Translations under genes and position numbers: made by a program
In this document: positions 22,413 to 32,200 of the stretch, in pieces
Position numbering within the stretch: position 1 is the stretch's first letter
Layout of the letters: the number at the start of each line of letters is the position of its first letter
DNA from: Typhlomys cinereus
Taxonomy: Eukaryota > Chordata > Mammalia > Rodentia > Platacanthomyidae
Length of the DNA stretch: 64,000 bases
Reading direction: 5' to 3'
Assembly (NCBI GenBank): GCA_023101885.1
Contig: JALPQD010000004.1
Location: 14,591,688-14,655,687, forward strand
The notes under the pieces: model-generated
Database searches by the model: none
What the model saw: the letters and a program-made list of their open reading frames with translations, nothing else
What the model was told of the DNA's origin: nothing

Positions 22413-23215
22413 ACTGGACACTGGCGGATTTCTTACTCCTCAAGTAAACTACCTAGACCACACCTCAGGCTCCAAATCATCTGAGCACCCCACTAGCCTC
22501 TCTGTCTTTCTGTCCCTACTTGAACCCAGACGATAGCTGACTCCCTGCTCTTCAGGTAAGCTCCGTAGATCACACACCAGGCCCCAGGTCATCTGTGCAC
22601 TCTACTAGTTCTGGCCCTGGGGAAGGCCCCTAGGCCACATTCCATGTCCTAGATGATCTGTGCACCCCACTAGCCACTCTGAATTTCTGCTCTGGACCCA
22701 GACCAGTGGGGACTCCCTGCTCATCAGAATTCAACAGAGTCTAGAGAAAACCTAAGCAAAACTCTAGGGGATCAAGACCATTCATCTGAGGTCCTCTAAA
22801 ATCATTGCATCACATGAGAGAGAATCTTAACATCAAATTCTAAAATGAGTAAACCCTTTTTACCATCTTATTTCTCTCAATTATTAGTCACTGAGGTTAA
22901 ACATTTCCATATAGCCATCCAAAAACCCATATAACTTCAGGTACTCTACTATTCACACTTACATGTCACCAAGGAAGTAGACCTACAAAATGTACTACCA
23001 CACTAATCTTGAATTCCTGTCTCCTAACCCACTTAATTGATGTACTAACAGTCCAATAACCTTATCTAGGAAATAACACTAACACTAGATAAGTGTATCC
23101 AACTCCAAGGCAAACATAGCAATAACTGCTCAAGTGTAGTAATACTACCTAATTCAGTTCAGCCACAAACAGACAGAAATAAAAAGAAGGTCATAAGAAA
23201 TAAAACAAAAATATC
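22413..23215 (+). promoter_or_regulatory. Old L1 5'UTR with ~112-bp tandem monomers
   Basis: Positions 22413-22735 hold about 2.5 diverged copies of a unit. 'ctgagcac' at 22481, 'ctgtgcac' at 22593 and 'ctgtgcac' at 22658 give periods of 112 and then 65 bp (a shortened unit). 'cctgctcttcaggtaagc' and 'ttactcctcaagtaaac' mark the unit boundaries. From 22736 a unique linker leads to ORF1 remnants at about 23220. Such monomer arrays are L1 promoters. The monomer differs from the CpG-rich 228-bp unit of the young L1. Confidence 0.7.
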
Positions 23216-23930
23216 CAAGACACAACAAAAATCCATGAGAAACAAAAACCAAGACAACAAATCTCCTACCAAGAGAATTGATCCCATAATGATGGAATCC
23301 AACCACAACAAACTCAAAGAAAATAGCCAAGAAAGCCATACCCAAGATAATTATTTTCAAAGCTATGATCAAAACAATGAAGGAAATCTGGGAGAAATTA
23401 AATAACCAAATCAACCAGTTTGAACAAGAACATAACAGGAACTTGGAGGAGATGAGAAGAGCCATTGAAGAATCAAAAATAGGCGTAAAGCAGTTTAGAC
23501 AATCTCAAGCAGAGTTGAAACTCAAGCTAAAAGACAAACTATCTTCAACCCATAACTCAATATAGTGTCTTATCAGCAAAACTAATCAAGCAGAAAATAG
23601 AATATCAAATCTTAAAGACAAAGTTGAAGAACTAACCAGTTCAATTGAAGAGATTGTTAAAGCCAAAAAGATACTTGAGAGGAATACTCGAGAGTTATGG
23701 GACACCTTGAAGAAGCCTAACATGTGCATTCATGGAATATCAGACCAAGAATCCCAAAATAACATACCCAGGGAATTTTTTTTCAAATATCATGGAGGAA
23801 AACGTTCTACATCTAAAGAAAGAGAGGCCCATCCAAATACAAGAAGCATTCTGCACCCCAAACAGATATGACCAAAATAGAAAAAGTCCCCATGGCAAAT
23901 GATAGTCAAATCACTAACACATACAAGGCA
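23216..23930 (+). pseudogene. Old L1 ORF1 remnant
   Basis: Clearly homologous to the young ORF1. A decayed start at about 23220 is followed by a coiled-coil block at 23365-23565 ('NQINQFEQEHNRNLEEMRR') and an RRM start at about 23700-23740 corresponding to 'cattcatggaatatcagac'. Several frame changes and stops are present, including 'tag' in place of a codon at about 23563. Similarity ends near 23930, and ORF2 is absent. It is useful as an outgroup for placing the young ORF1's extra base. Confidence 0.88.
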
Positions 23931-24344
23931 AAGAGAATGTGGTTGAAAAAATGTAAATAAATATTATGGACTATAGAAATAGATGAGTTTTACCATGAAT
24001 TTATCATATGTCAATGCAGAATAACTGAAACAAACAGGTAATGATAAATAGATAAAATATCATTTCTCTAGAACAAGAGCAATGATATTACTTTGGTTAA
24101 ACTTCTTTTGATACTGCAATTAAAATCACCTGGCAACTTCAGGTATGGTTGACTTCTGGTTCTACACACCATTTCTGAAATGCTTTATGTCTGCCTTAGG
24201 TTGAGAACTGTGAACAGCTGAGAAGAAAGCTTTTCTCCATTTTTGCTCCATTAAGAAAAGGAAAAACATCTGACTTCTCAAGGTTATGACATAGTGAGAC
24301 TCTGAGATTTCACATCAGATTTAAAGCTTTTTCCCTATAAGTTA
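23931..24344. other. Unassigned sequence
   Basis: No gene or repeat recognised. Confidence 0.5.
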
Positions 24345-24705
24345 ATTGTACTAGTTAGTCTTCTCTATTGCTGTGGAGAATACCTAAAGTCAAGCAAATT
24401 CAGGGAGAAGGGGAGATTTATTCAGCTTATAGTTTCAGAAGGGAGATACAGTCTTTCTTGATGGAAATGGCATGGCTGGCAACAGAAGTTGAAAGCAGAT
24501 TAAGTCCACTTATCTGTGAGACTGAGAGATGCTCTATTGCCAGTTGCAAGAGCAGACCTTCCCTGGAAGTAGGGTGGGACTAATCCACTTTAAGGCACAC
24601 CTCCTGTGACTACCTTCCTCCCACAAGAATCCACCTCCAAAAGATGACATGACCTTCCCAAATATATGAGACTGTGGGAGACACACTTCAAACAATGACA
24701 CTAAT
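24345..24705 (+). repeat. Medium-reiterated repeat, family Y copy 1
   Basis: Matches 25870-26310 in order: a 'gatttattcagctta'-type start, 'gcatggctggcaacagaag', 'gagcagacc', 'agggtgggactaa', 'ccacctcc' and 'atgaccttcccaaa', ending near 'caaacaatgac'. The open frame at 24368-24583 is just this repeat read through. Confidence 0.65.
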
Positions 24706-25529
24706 GAAGACATTGGAAAAGACTCATTTTTATTTCTGCCTTGTGGGAATTGGGTCCCAATATTGCTGGACTTTTACATCCCTTGAGTATTCTGAGATTT
24801 CACAGGCACCTATTTGCAAAATCTGCATAACTTTGTCTTTCTTACATAAATTTTATCTGGTGGGATTTTCAAACTTCAAGAACCAAAAATTTGCATCCTA
24901 TAAGTCCTCTTGTAAAAGAAATATTAGCATATACTTTTTGTGTTCAGTGACAAGATGAACATAAGCAAAAGTCAGTTCACATCACCAAATTAACTCACAT
25001 ATTTATACAATTTTAATGAAGACAACAATCCATCTTAATTCCAGGTGGGAATTTATACAGTCTTATACATTCCCTAGTCAGAGTCTTGGGCATGGATTCC
25101 TTTGGGACTGGTAACACTTCATGTAGAAACAGAGGACTAAAACACTAGAAAATTGCTTTAGAAATCAAAGCAAGGGAATAGGGACAAAGATAAAAATTAA
25201 TCTAGAACCAGAGCTGTCAGTGAGTCTTTATATACCTTGTAGAAATGAAAGAAATATTGGAGGAAATGTGCTCTAACGAGAAATTTAATTTAAAGAAAGT
25301 ATTTGTTGTATTTAAAAGAATTTATGATAAAAAAGGTCTTACTGTTTTTCATACAAATGGTGATAGCAACCTTTCTCCCTCAAAGTGAAGACAAGTAACA
25401 CTAAAATTGTCATGACGAGTACAGTTCTATTCACAGCAGGCAGGTTACAGAACTAACTTGTGTTTCCCATTGGTAAAGCAAATATAAAGCAATATCACTC
25501 CTCAAATATTAAGGAAATTCCAACACTTG
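24706..25529. other. Unassigned AT-rich sequence
   Basis: No gene or repeat recognised. A 94-codon open frame at 24674-24958 has no motif. Confidence 0.5.
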
Positions 25530-25860
25530 CAAGATTGTAGATGTAATTAGAGAATGTTGTAGTAAGTGAAATGAGCCAGGTTAAATACTGCATATTAACT
25601 TGCATATGAGAGTTGAACAATCAAATGCACAGAAGTAGAGAATTTGGAATTGAGAGATGGGGATCATAATCAATTGATATAAAATCACAGTCAGATGGGA
25701 GAATTTCTCAATATTTAAAAATCTATATTGCTCATATGGTGACTCTGGTTCATACTCTATATGAAAATCTCCAAAATATTAAATTTCAAATGTTCTCAAC
25801 AAGAAGGATAAGAGAATTTAACATGAGAGATATGGAAACTGGGTAGGTGAAACTATTTTT
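25530..25860 (+). mobile_element. Ancient L1 3' end remnant
   Basis: 'agtaagtgaaatgagccagg' followed by 'aaatactgcatattaactt' corresponds to the L1 ORF2 C-terminal codons (SEVSQ..KYC-type). Heavily decayed. Confidence 0.6.
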
Positions 25861-25869
25861 TCCATAGCA

Positions 25870-26310
25870 TACTGTATCATTTACTTTTTCTGCTATTGTG
25901 AGACATCATTTTGGCTCAAACAACTCAAGGGGATAAAAAGGAAATGTATTCCACTTTATGGTTGTGTGGTTCATGACAGAAATACATGATTGGCTGGCAG
26001 AAGCAGAAAGCAGTCTAAGCCACTTGTAGAAATCCTGGAGGTGAAAGCTGCTGCTGTAAGCTCAAGAGCATGACTGGTAGCAGAGACTGGAAGAATCCTA
26101 AGTTATATCCATCATGGAGTCAGAGAACTGCTGCTGCAAACTCAAGAGCAGACTCATTCAAGCAGGGTGAGACTAACCAACCTCAAGACTCACACTCTCT
26201 GACTGCCTTTCTCCAACAAGCTCCACCTCCTAAAGGTACCATGACTTTCCCAAACACATTAATCTGTGGGGGACAATTTCTATTTCAAATTATGATGCAT
26301 CACTGTAAAT
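25870..26310 (+). repeat. Medium-reiterated repeat, family Y copy 2
   Basis: Homologous to 24345-24705. Carries an internal duplication: a 'gctgctgctg-aa-ctcaagagca' block occurs at about 26048 and again at about 26130, so this copy is longer. Confidence 0.65.
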
Positions 26311-26397
26311 TGCATAACTACATACATAAACATCATATAAAAATTATCATACATATGAAGACTTAGAAATGTGGTCTTGGTTCCACAACTTCATTGA

Positions 26398-26765
26398 TGT
26401 ATTACATACCTAACCTGAGGTGCATCGGGGAACAAAGGATTTATTCAAGTTCACAGTTCCAGGTTGCAGTCCCATGTGAGAGTAATTATCATCAGGAGTT
26501 GAGGGAACTGACCACAGCATACCTAAAGTCAAGAACCATTGCCACAAAGTTTGCTCTGACATGTCATCTTGACAAAATGTTAACCAGCTCTCTTTATAAA
26601 ATCCACCTGCCCAGGATGTAATCTTATCCATGGCATGCTGGTTCTTTCCACCGGAATTAAGGAAGGTGGTCTCTATGAGCTAGCCCTGAGGCTGTACTAG
26701 GTGCTTCATAGGTGTGTCTTCAGGGCCACCCTTTAACTGTCAAATTGACAAATGAAAATGTCATA
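26398..26765 (+). repeat. Medium-reiterated repeat, possibly related to family Y or X
   Basis: Begins with 'ggatttattcaagttcacag' like family Y and ends with 'tgtcaaattgacaaatg', reminiscent in reverse of the family X start. Relationship uncertain. Opposing open frames here are not genes. Confidence 0.45.
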
Positions 26766-27027
26766 GTCAATTAACAATATATATTCAAAAAATCTCTTAA
26801 ATTATCCAGAGAGAAAAAAAATTGTTTTAGAACAAACAGGAGGACACAATAAGAAAAAAAGGCAAAATAACAAAGTGAGCTATTTTATCAGTCTTTATAA
26901 AACTATCTCTACAAACTATTTGAGATAGATGTCACAAAATTTTAAGTTTCTCAATAAAGTCTCCATGTTAATGAAATGTATCTCCCTTAATACTGGTACA
27001 TATTTAATTTTGCACATTTTTGAGTGT

Positions 27028-27028
27028 C

Positions 27029-27062
<34 letters not shown>

Positions 27063-27215
27063 GTTTTTGTGTACCAGAGGGAATTTGACTGTGTGTGCTT
27101 CTGGAGACACAAGTGGGACTTGGGGAATCTTCCTGGATTGTTCTACCACCTTATTTTTTCTGGGATTTCCCAGGCTCTCCCTTCCAGGGTTGGAAGTGCA
27201 GGATAGAGTTGTTTC
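27028..27215 (-). mobile_element. Old tRNA-headed SINE body with (GT)n
   Basis: A (GT)n run at 27031-27059 (the tail, on the minus strand) precedes a diverged body with 'gtgtgtgcttctggagacac' and 'gggaatcttcctggatt', homologous to the SINE bodies at 37868, 38443 and 48225. The tRNA head is not recognisable. Confidence 0.65.
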
Positions 27216-27361
27216 TGAAGGCTATTTTCATGAGAGATATGTAGATGCAAATTCAAGTCTTTTTGTTTTCAAAACAAAGGGCTTAATCCTTGAGAGACTG
27301 AATGACTTTATTTTACTTGCCCCTTTTTTTCTTTTCCTGATTCCTAAATAATAAGGACTCA

Positions 27362-27372
27362 AAAATAGACTA
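27362..27372 (+). repeat. Target-site duplication of SINE, left
   Basis: 'aaaatagacta', repeated exactly at 27671-27681. Confidence 0.9.
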
Positions 27373-27415
27373 GCTTTTTTTTTAAATTTTTATTATTTAT
27401 TCAATTGTGCATGTA

Positions 27416-27459
<44 letters not shown>

Positions 27460-27670
27460 ACCACGGACGAATTCGGGAACCACTATGGACACCTCCACTT
27501 CCTCCTTGTTTTACTCTGCCCAGGAATTCACAGGCTCCGCCCTACCAGGACCAGAAACGCAGGCTGCCCCAGCTTTCACCCAGCGTCTATAGGTGGGATC
27601 TAGGATCCAAACTCAGAACCTTCTGCCTCCAAGGCAGAGGCTTAACCCCCGAGCCACCTCTCCAGCCCCC
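27373..27670 (-). mobile_element. Young tRNA-headed SINE
   Basis: On the minus strand: 'ggggctggagaggtggctc' head with an RNA polymerase III A box (tggctcgggg) and B box (gagtttggatcc), a GC-rich body, a (CA)n stretch (27419-27456 as GT) and an A-rich tail with 'caattgaataaataataaa'. Flanked by exact 11-bp duplications. High similarity to copies at 52997 and 56803 suggests recent activity. The GT-driven open frames are artefacts. Confidence 0.92.
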
Positions 27671-27681
27671 AAAATAGACTA
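27671..27681 (+). repeat. Target-site duplication of SINE, right
   Basis: Exact repeat of 27362-27372. Confidence 0.9.
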
Positions 27682-27711
27682 TGTTAAAAGTTCTATGTAC
27701 TAGTTGGATAT

Positions 27712-27862
27712 ATATGTGTCAACTTGACAATTGAAAGTTAATCTCTGGATATATCTGAGAAAATTGGTGGTTAAAACAAACCTAAGCAAGCCTTCTGGAG
27801 AGTTTCTAATTCATATGGGAAGACCCATCCTATGGGGGTACATTTGTACTAACTCTATCAAA
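27712..27862 (+). repeat. Family X repeat, partial old copy
   Basis: 'gtgtcaacttgacaattgaaag' and 'ccttctggagagtttctaa' resemble the first third of the repeat at 21994 and 39076. Confidence 0.45.
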
Positions 27863-28050
27863 GTTTATTATGAACCATAATAAGAAAATTGTCAGTAATA
27901 ATAAAACCCCCTTGTTTTCCTAAGCTAGTATATGTAGATAAAACAAACACACCATGATGCAATAAAAAAATTCTATGAAGTATGTTGTACTAACATTGTG
28001 TTTCATACAATGAAAATGATGAGATAATGTTTGAAAACTATTTTGTATAT

Positions 28051-28215
28051 TTGAGAGAGGAAAGAGAGGGGAAGAGAGTAAAAAAGAGAGCAAGTGAACA
28101 TACCAAAACATGTGTATAGACAGAAAAATTCTTTCAGTTCTTTCTTTCCACCAAGTGGGTTCTAGGCATAAAACTCAAGTTGACAAGCTTGTGGATGTAG
28201 GTACATAAGCAGTTG
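28051..28215 (-). mobile_element. Degenerate B4/B2-like SINE
   Basis: A GA-rich run (28051-28095), then 'ttccaccaagtgggttctagg' and 'aaactcaagttgacaagctt', resemble the minus strand of a rodent tRNA-derived SINE. Similar in layout to 4535-4692. Confidence 0.5.
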
Positions 28216-29038
28216 CTATATTAATATTTAATTTTAGTTTGCCAAGACATTGTATTTATTACAAACTATGTATTTTTATTATCATTTTATGTAAGTCATT
28301 TTTCACATGGTTTTAATGTTGAAACAATGTTACATTAAATTCACATACTGTTTTACTTAATGTATTTTCTACAATATCACCTTAAGGTTATATCACACTT
28401 TTTTATTTTTTCTTGTCATTTAAAAAAAAATCAAGATAGTTTTACAAGCCTTGGGTCATTTCTTTTGGGATCTATGGCAAAGCACTTTTCATTTTAGCAG
28501 TTCTCAGTTCACTAATAATGTCTACTGTCACTTTACAGAACATTAGCTGTTTACTAACATACTATTATATTCTTCCCTTCAAAATAAGCAGCATTACATT
28601 GAGAATTTTTCAAGAAAATAACTTATTCCCCCATTTTATATGTTTTTATAAGTAGAAACAAGATTTGTGTTCAGTCTTTGCCTGGAATAATGTTTGAAAA
28701 TTATGCAAAGTAATAATCATATATATCATAGACATTGTTTACTAATCTGACCCCAAAGAAAATATACAGATTCATACTTTTGTTTCATATACTTACTTTG
28801 GTAATATTTATCTCACTCTCCAAAAGACTTGTATGTTTATGCTTTAAGGACAATTATTGTATCAAAAATGAATTCTATCACCTGCAAAAATACCTCACTA
28901 GTCAAGCAAAGAATTCATTTTGCAAAGAAAATAGAAAACACATAAATCTGACATGTCAGAAAGAGAAGAGGAGAAACAACAGAAAGGAATAAAAGAAAGA
29001 TGGTAACTTTATAACCAATGTTTTCCATGGAGACTTAA
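28216..29038. other. Unassigned AT-rich sequence (possible 3'UTR of exon candidate)
   Basis: No gene recognised. If the minus-strand exon at 29039-29148 is real, its 3'UTR would run leftward into this stretch. Confidence 0.4.
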
Positions 29039-29148
29039 TCAGAGGCGCTGTGGAGGCTTCACAGTGGTCGCTATGGATGCTTCTTTGTCAGTAGGCACAA
29101 TGGTGACTTCAGAGTCAGTGAGAGATATTTCTCCAGGTTCTTGTGAAG
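29039..29148 (-). CDS. Candidate terminal coding exon (partial, unidentified)
   Basis: On the minus strand, a polypyrimidine run ending in 'attttttcacag' (29149-29160) is followed by an open frame of 35 codons ending in TGA at 29041-29039. The peptide starts SQEPGEISL and ends VKPPQRL. It is polar, rich in Thr, Glu, Ser and Val, and has no repeat ancestry I recognise. A branch-point-like 'ctaaact' lies about 40 nt upstream. Two CpGs survive in a CpG-poor region. This would be the last coding exon of a gene running leftward, entered in phase with two leftover bases (ct). Too short for a chance frame to be excluded. I could not name the protein, and no partner exon was seen in the window. Confidence 0.35.
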
Positions 29149-30606
29149 CTGTGAAAAAATCATTATCCAGCAAAGTGTCCTAATAGTTTAGAGACTAAGA
29201 TTTGCTGAATGTTTCAAATTAAAATAATGAGCATCAAGTTTTAAATTTCAGAACTATTTTTTACATAATTGAAGTAATTTTTTACTATTTTTTACTATTT
29301 TTTAGATACTGTATGCTAATCTTTGTAATCACATTTTTCTCGTTTGTCATCTAATAAATTGAAAAATATTTAAATAAACAATTATATTTCCAAGTATCTA
29401 TAGATATTTAGAGTTGTTTAATATTTGAAGTAGATATTCACAACAGAAAAAATGTATTTTAATTATGATATTAAAAATAAGACAATAAAGGAATTAATTC
29501 CAGAAATTTAGATATTGGGGAAACCTAAGGATAAATTCTTTGGGTAAGCAGAAAATTAAGCCAACTTTATATAATTGCCTGGCAAATTTACTTATTGAAA
29601 ATTAAGCTGGAGGATTAGCAAATACAAAACAGATTACTTAAAGTAAAGAAGCTCAATATTTAATCCACTAAATGTATTCAATTCAATGAATCTTTTGATC
29701 TGTTTTGTTTAATTCTCTCCATGTTATATTTGGCCTAAGTTTCATGTGAAAGACAAATGAGTGTCATTACAACCAACATTGGTGCCTTTCAAACAAAAAT
29801 GCCACTCAAGTGCCCTTTTTAAATAACTCAGTATTTAACGTGTTCTAATTAGAGAATCAGGAAATCTCACTTGCTACAAATCTTTTTGTGATGGACTCCA
29901 CCAAGAACTGCCTATATTTAAAAATTATATTAACCTTCAGAAGATAAGTTTTAAGATGTATAATAAACTTTATAATTAAATAGAAACCCATTTTGTATTT
30001 GCTCATTAAGTGTTTGAAGTTTTAGTTTTCAGTATTTGTGATATTACCAAGAATGAGAAGACATAAGTACTCAAGAAGTAGTGTCAGTCACAGCACCTAA
30101 TAGGAAGTCATTTTTTATAAGATGGATGGACGATAATGGGCCTGGCAGAATTAAACACTGTCTTGCACATTGTACATTCACTTTCTCATGATTTCTGTGC
30201 AGCAGGGCATTGTGCTTCAGGAAGGATAGTAAACAGAATTAAGAATGTGTAGAAAAAGAGGCAAGTGTTTACCAGAGAAGATTAAGCAGAATCTGATTTG
30301 TAGCAAGATAGATTTTTCGTTTATTCCCTAATTAGGAAAATGTATAACTATGTAGTCATTTAAGCAGGACATTGAGTATCTTTTCAGTTACAGTAGGGAG
30401 GTGGGAATTCAGCTACAGTAATTATAGTTTACATAGTGAAAGAGATTTATTTGAATATGGAATAGATACACATCCATGTAACAAAAGGTAAATTAAAAGG
30501 TATTCTCAAATTGGCTGTGGTTTTATTTCTAAAACATAGAATCAGATTAAAACTGAGATATTGGAATCAGTGCTTCAAAGATGATGCAAGGACTTGTGAT
30601 TGAAAT
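29149..30606. other. Unassigned AT-rich sequence
   Basis: No gene or mobile element recognised. Includes three tandem 'ttttttacta' decamers at 29278-29303. Confidence 0.5.
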
Positions 30607-30735
30607 TTTTGTTTTGTTTTATTTTGAAACAGGATATTCATTATGTAGTAGTGCCAAATAGTCTTGAACTTGTAATAGTCTTGTTTCAGCCTTCTAATTC
30701 CTGAAATTACAGGCCTGTGTCCCATGCCTGTTAGT
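30607..30735 (-). mobile_element. Diverged B1 (7SL-derived) SINE
   Basis: 'attttgaaacaggatattcattatgtag' region, then 'tcttgaacttgtaatag' and 'ttctaattcctgaaattaca', match a B1 in reverse (the 'gagacaggg', 'ctggaactc' and 'ctgggattaca' blocks). Confidence 0.75.
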
Positions 30736-31329
30736 TATATAATTTAATAAAACAAATTTGTCTTCAGTTCTGATCACAGATATAACATTGGAATGAAGAT
30801 ATATATGGCATAAAACTATGGTTAATTGAAGTAATCATGCTTTTGAATCCCTGTGTACAATGCAGTGTGTATGTTCTTTCCATATTGTGCATACTCACTT
30901 GCAGTATCACTCTGCATTCTGGAAGGTGGTTTATTGAAATCTATGTAAGTTTCTTAAACTTAAAGTATTCAAATAGCCCCTTCCTAAGAGGAAGGAAGCT
31001 GTGAGCAGCTGCCGATGGAGGAGATTCTGCCCTGTTTTGCACTCAGTAAGGCTTTCTGAGGACAGGAGTTATAGTTTTCAGGGCTGTCACGATGCTGGGC
31101 TGGGCTTTTAGGTGACATTACTGCCTTTGAATCACCCATCTTCTTGCAAGAAAATCCTAATCCCTATTCCTATAATAACCCAAATGAATTCAATGAATCA
31201 TGAAGTCAGAATTTGTTGTAATTGTTACTTTAGTCTGCCACTACTTCCCTATCTGGGGAATAGATATTTGCATGACATCTCAGGAAAAGTGTCACAAGAC
31301 ATCAGAACTTCAATACCTCAATCACACAA
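30736..31329. other. Unassigned sequence
   Basis: No gene confirmed. A GC-richer patch at 30975-31090 stands out but matches nothing I recognise. Confidence 0.45.
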
Positions 31330-32200
31330 AAAGAGTGACTTCAACTCAGACCATACATGCTTTGCAAAAATCAACTCAAAATGCATTGTGTGGTGTAAAC
31401 GACAAAGTCAAAAAAATTGTAATACAGCATGGAAGACTGGGTTAATTCAGAGTTTCATTACAACAAAAAGATTTTATTTCATGAAAATTTCAAGCAAATT
31501 AAAAGACAAACCACAGTTTAGAAAAAATTCGCAAAAGCAGATCTGATAGTAATTTTTTTCTCAAATGGCAAAGAATGTTTGCAACTCAATAATAAGGAAA
31601 AAAATGAAAATTGGACTTATTATCTAAACAGACACTCATGAAAGAATACATACAAATACCAAATCAGCATATGAAAACATGCTACACATCATAATTCAAC
31701 AGGGAAATGCAAATTACAATGAATAAATACCAATATGAATATTAATGATAGTATTTAATTAATGACCACACTTTAGAACTCTGGCAGTATCAAATGCTGA
31801 TGAGCAAGCACAGTGAGAGGAACTCTCAAACTGTTTTGACGGTTTCTTATAAAACTAACATTTTACAATACAAATGTGTATTTTTCTTCTTGGCCTTTTT
31901 TGCAGATACAGAAAATTCATGTCCAAAATTCTAAAATAAAGCAAAGCCTAGAAAGGTTTGCTTGTACCATCTATGTAATAAATTACAGAAGAAATCACAT
32001 CCTTCATAGATAGATACATGATAAATATAATATGATAAGGCTATGTACTATAATAACTCTAAATGCATGATGCTTTGGAGAAAGTAAAACTGTAGAAACC
32101 ATAGAAAGGTCAGTGCCTGTGAAGACACAAAAGGAGGAAACACAAAGAACAAAAATCTTGCAGGAATGATATTGTAATGGTGGGAAAATTTATGTATACA
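31330..32200 (+). mobile_element. Old L1 ORF2 C-terminal fragment
   Basis: Broken coding similarity to L1 ORF2. A 'TIHALQKSTQNALCGVNDK' region is followed by an 'ISSKLKDKPQFRK'-type stretch. Then 'agggaaatgcaaattacaat' (31700) corresponds to the conserved REMQIK codons, and 'gagaggaactctcaaactg' (31814) to the Cys-rich region. The 144- and 81-codon frames at 31112-31546 overlap this and are not genes. Confidence 0.65.

Noticed and set aside
30975..31090. GC-richer patch with a donor-like 'gtaagg'
   Set aside because: No open frame or acceptor pairs with it convincingly; an old unrecognised repeat is as likely.
31112..31546. 144-codon plus frame
   Set aside because: Partly overlaps a decayed L1 ORF2 fragment. 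The start region has no conserved motif, signal peptide or splice context.
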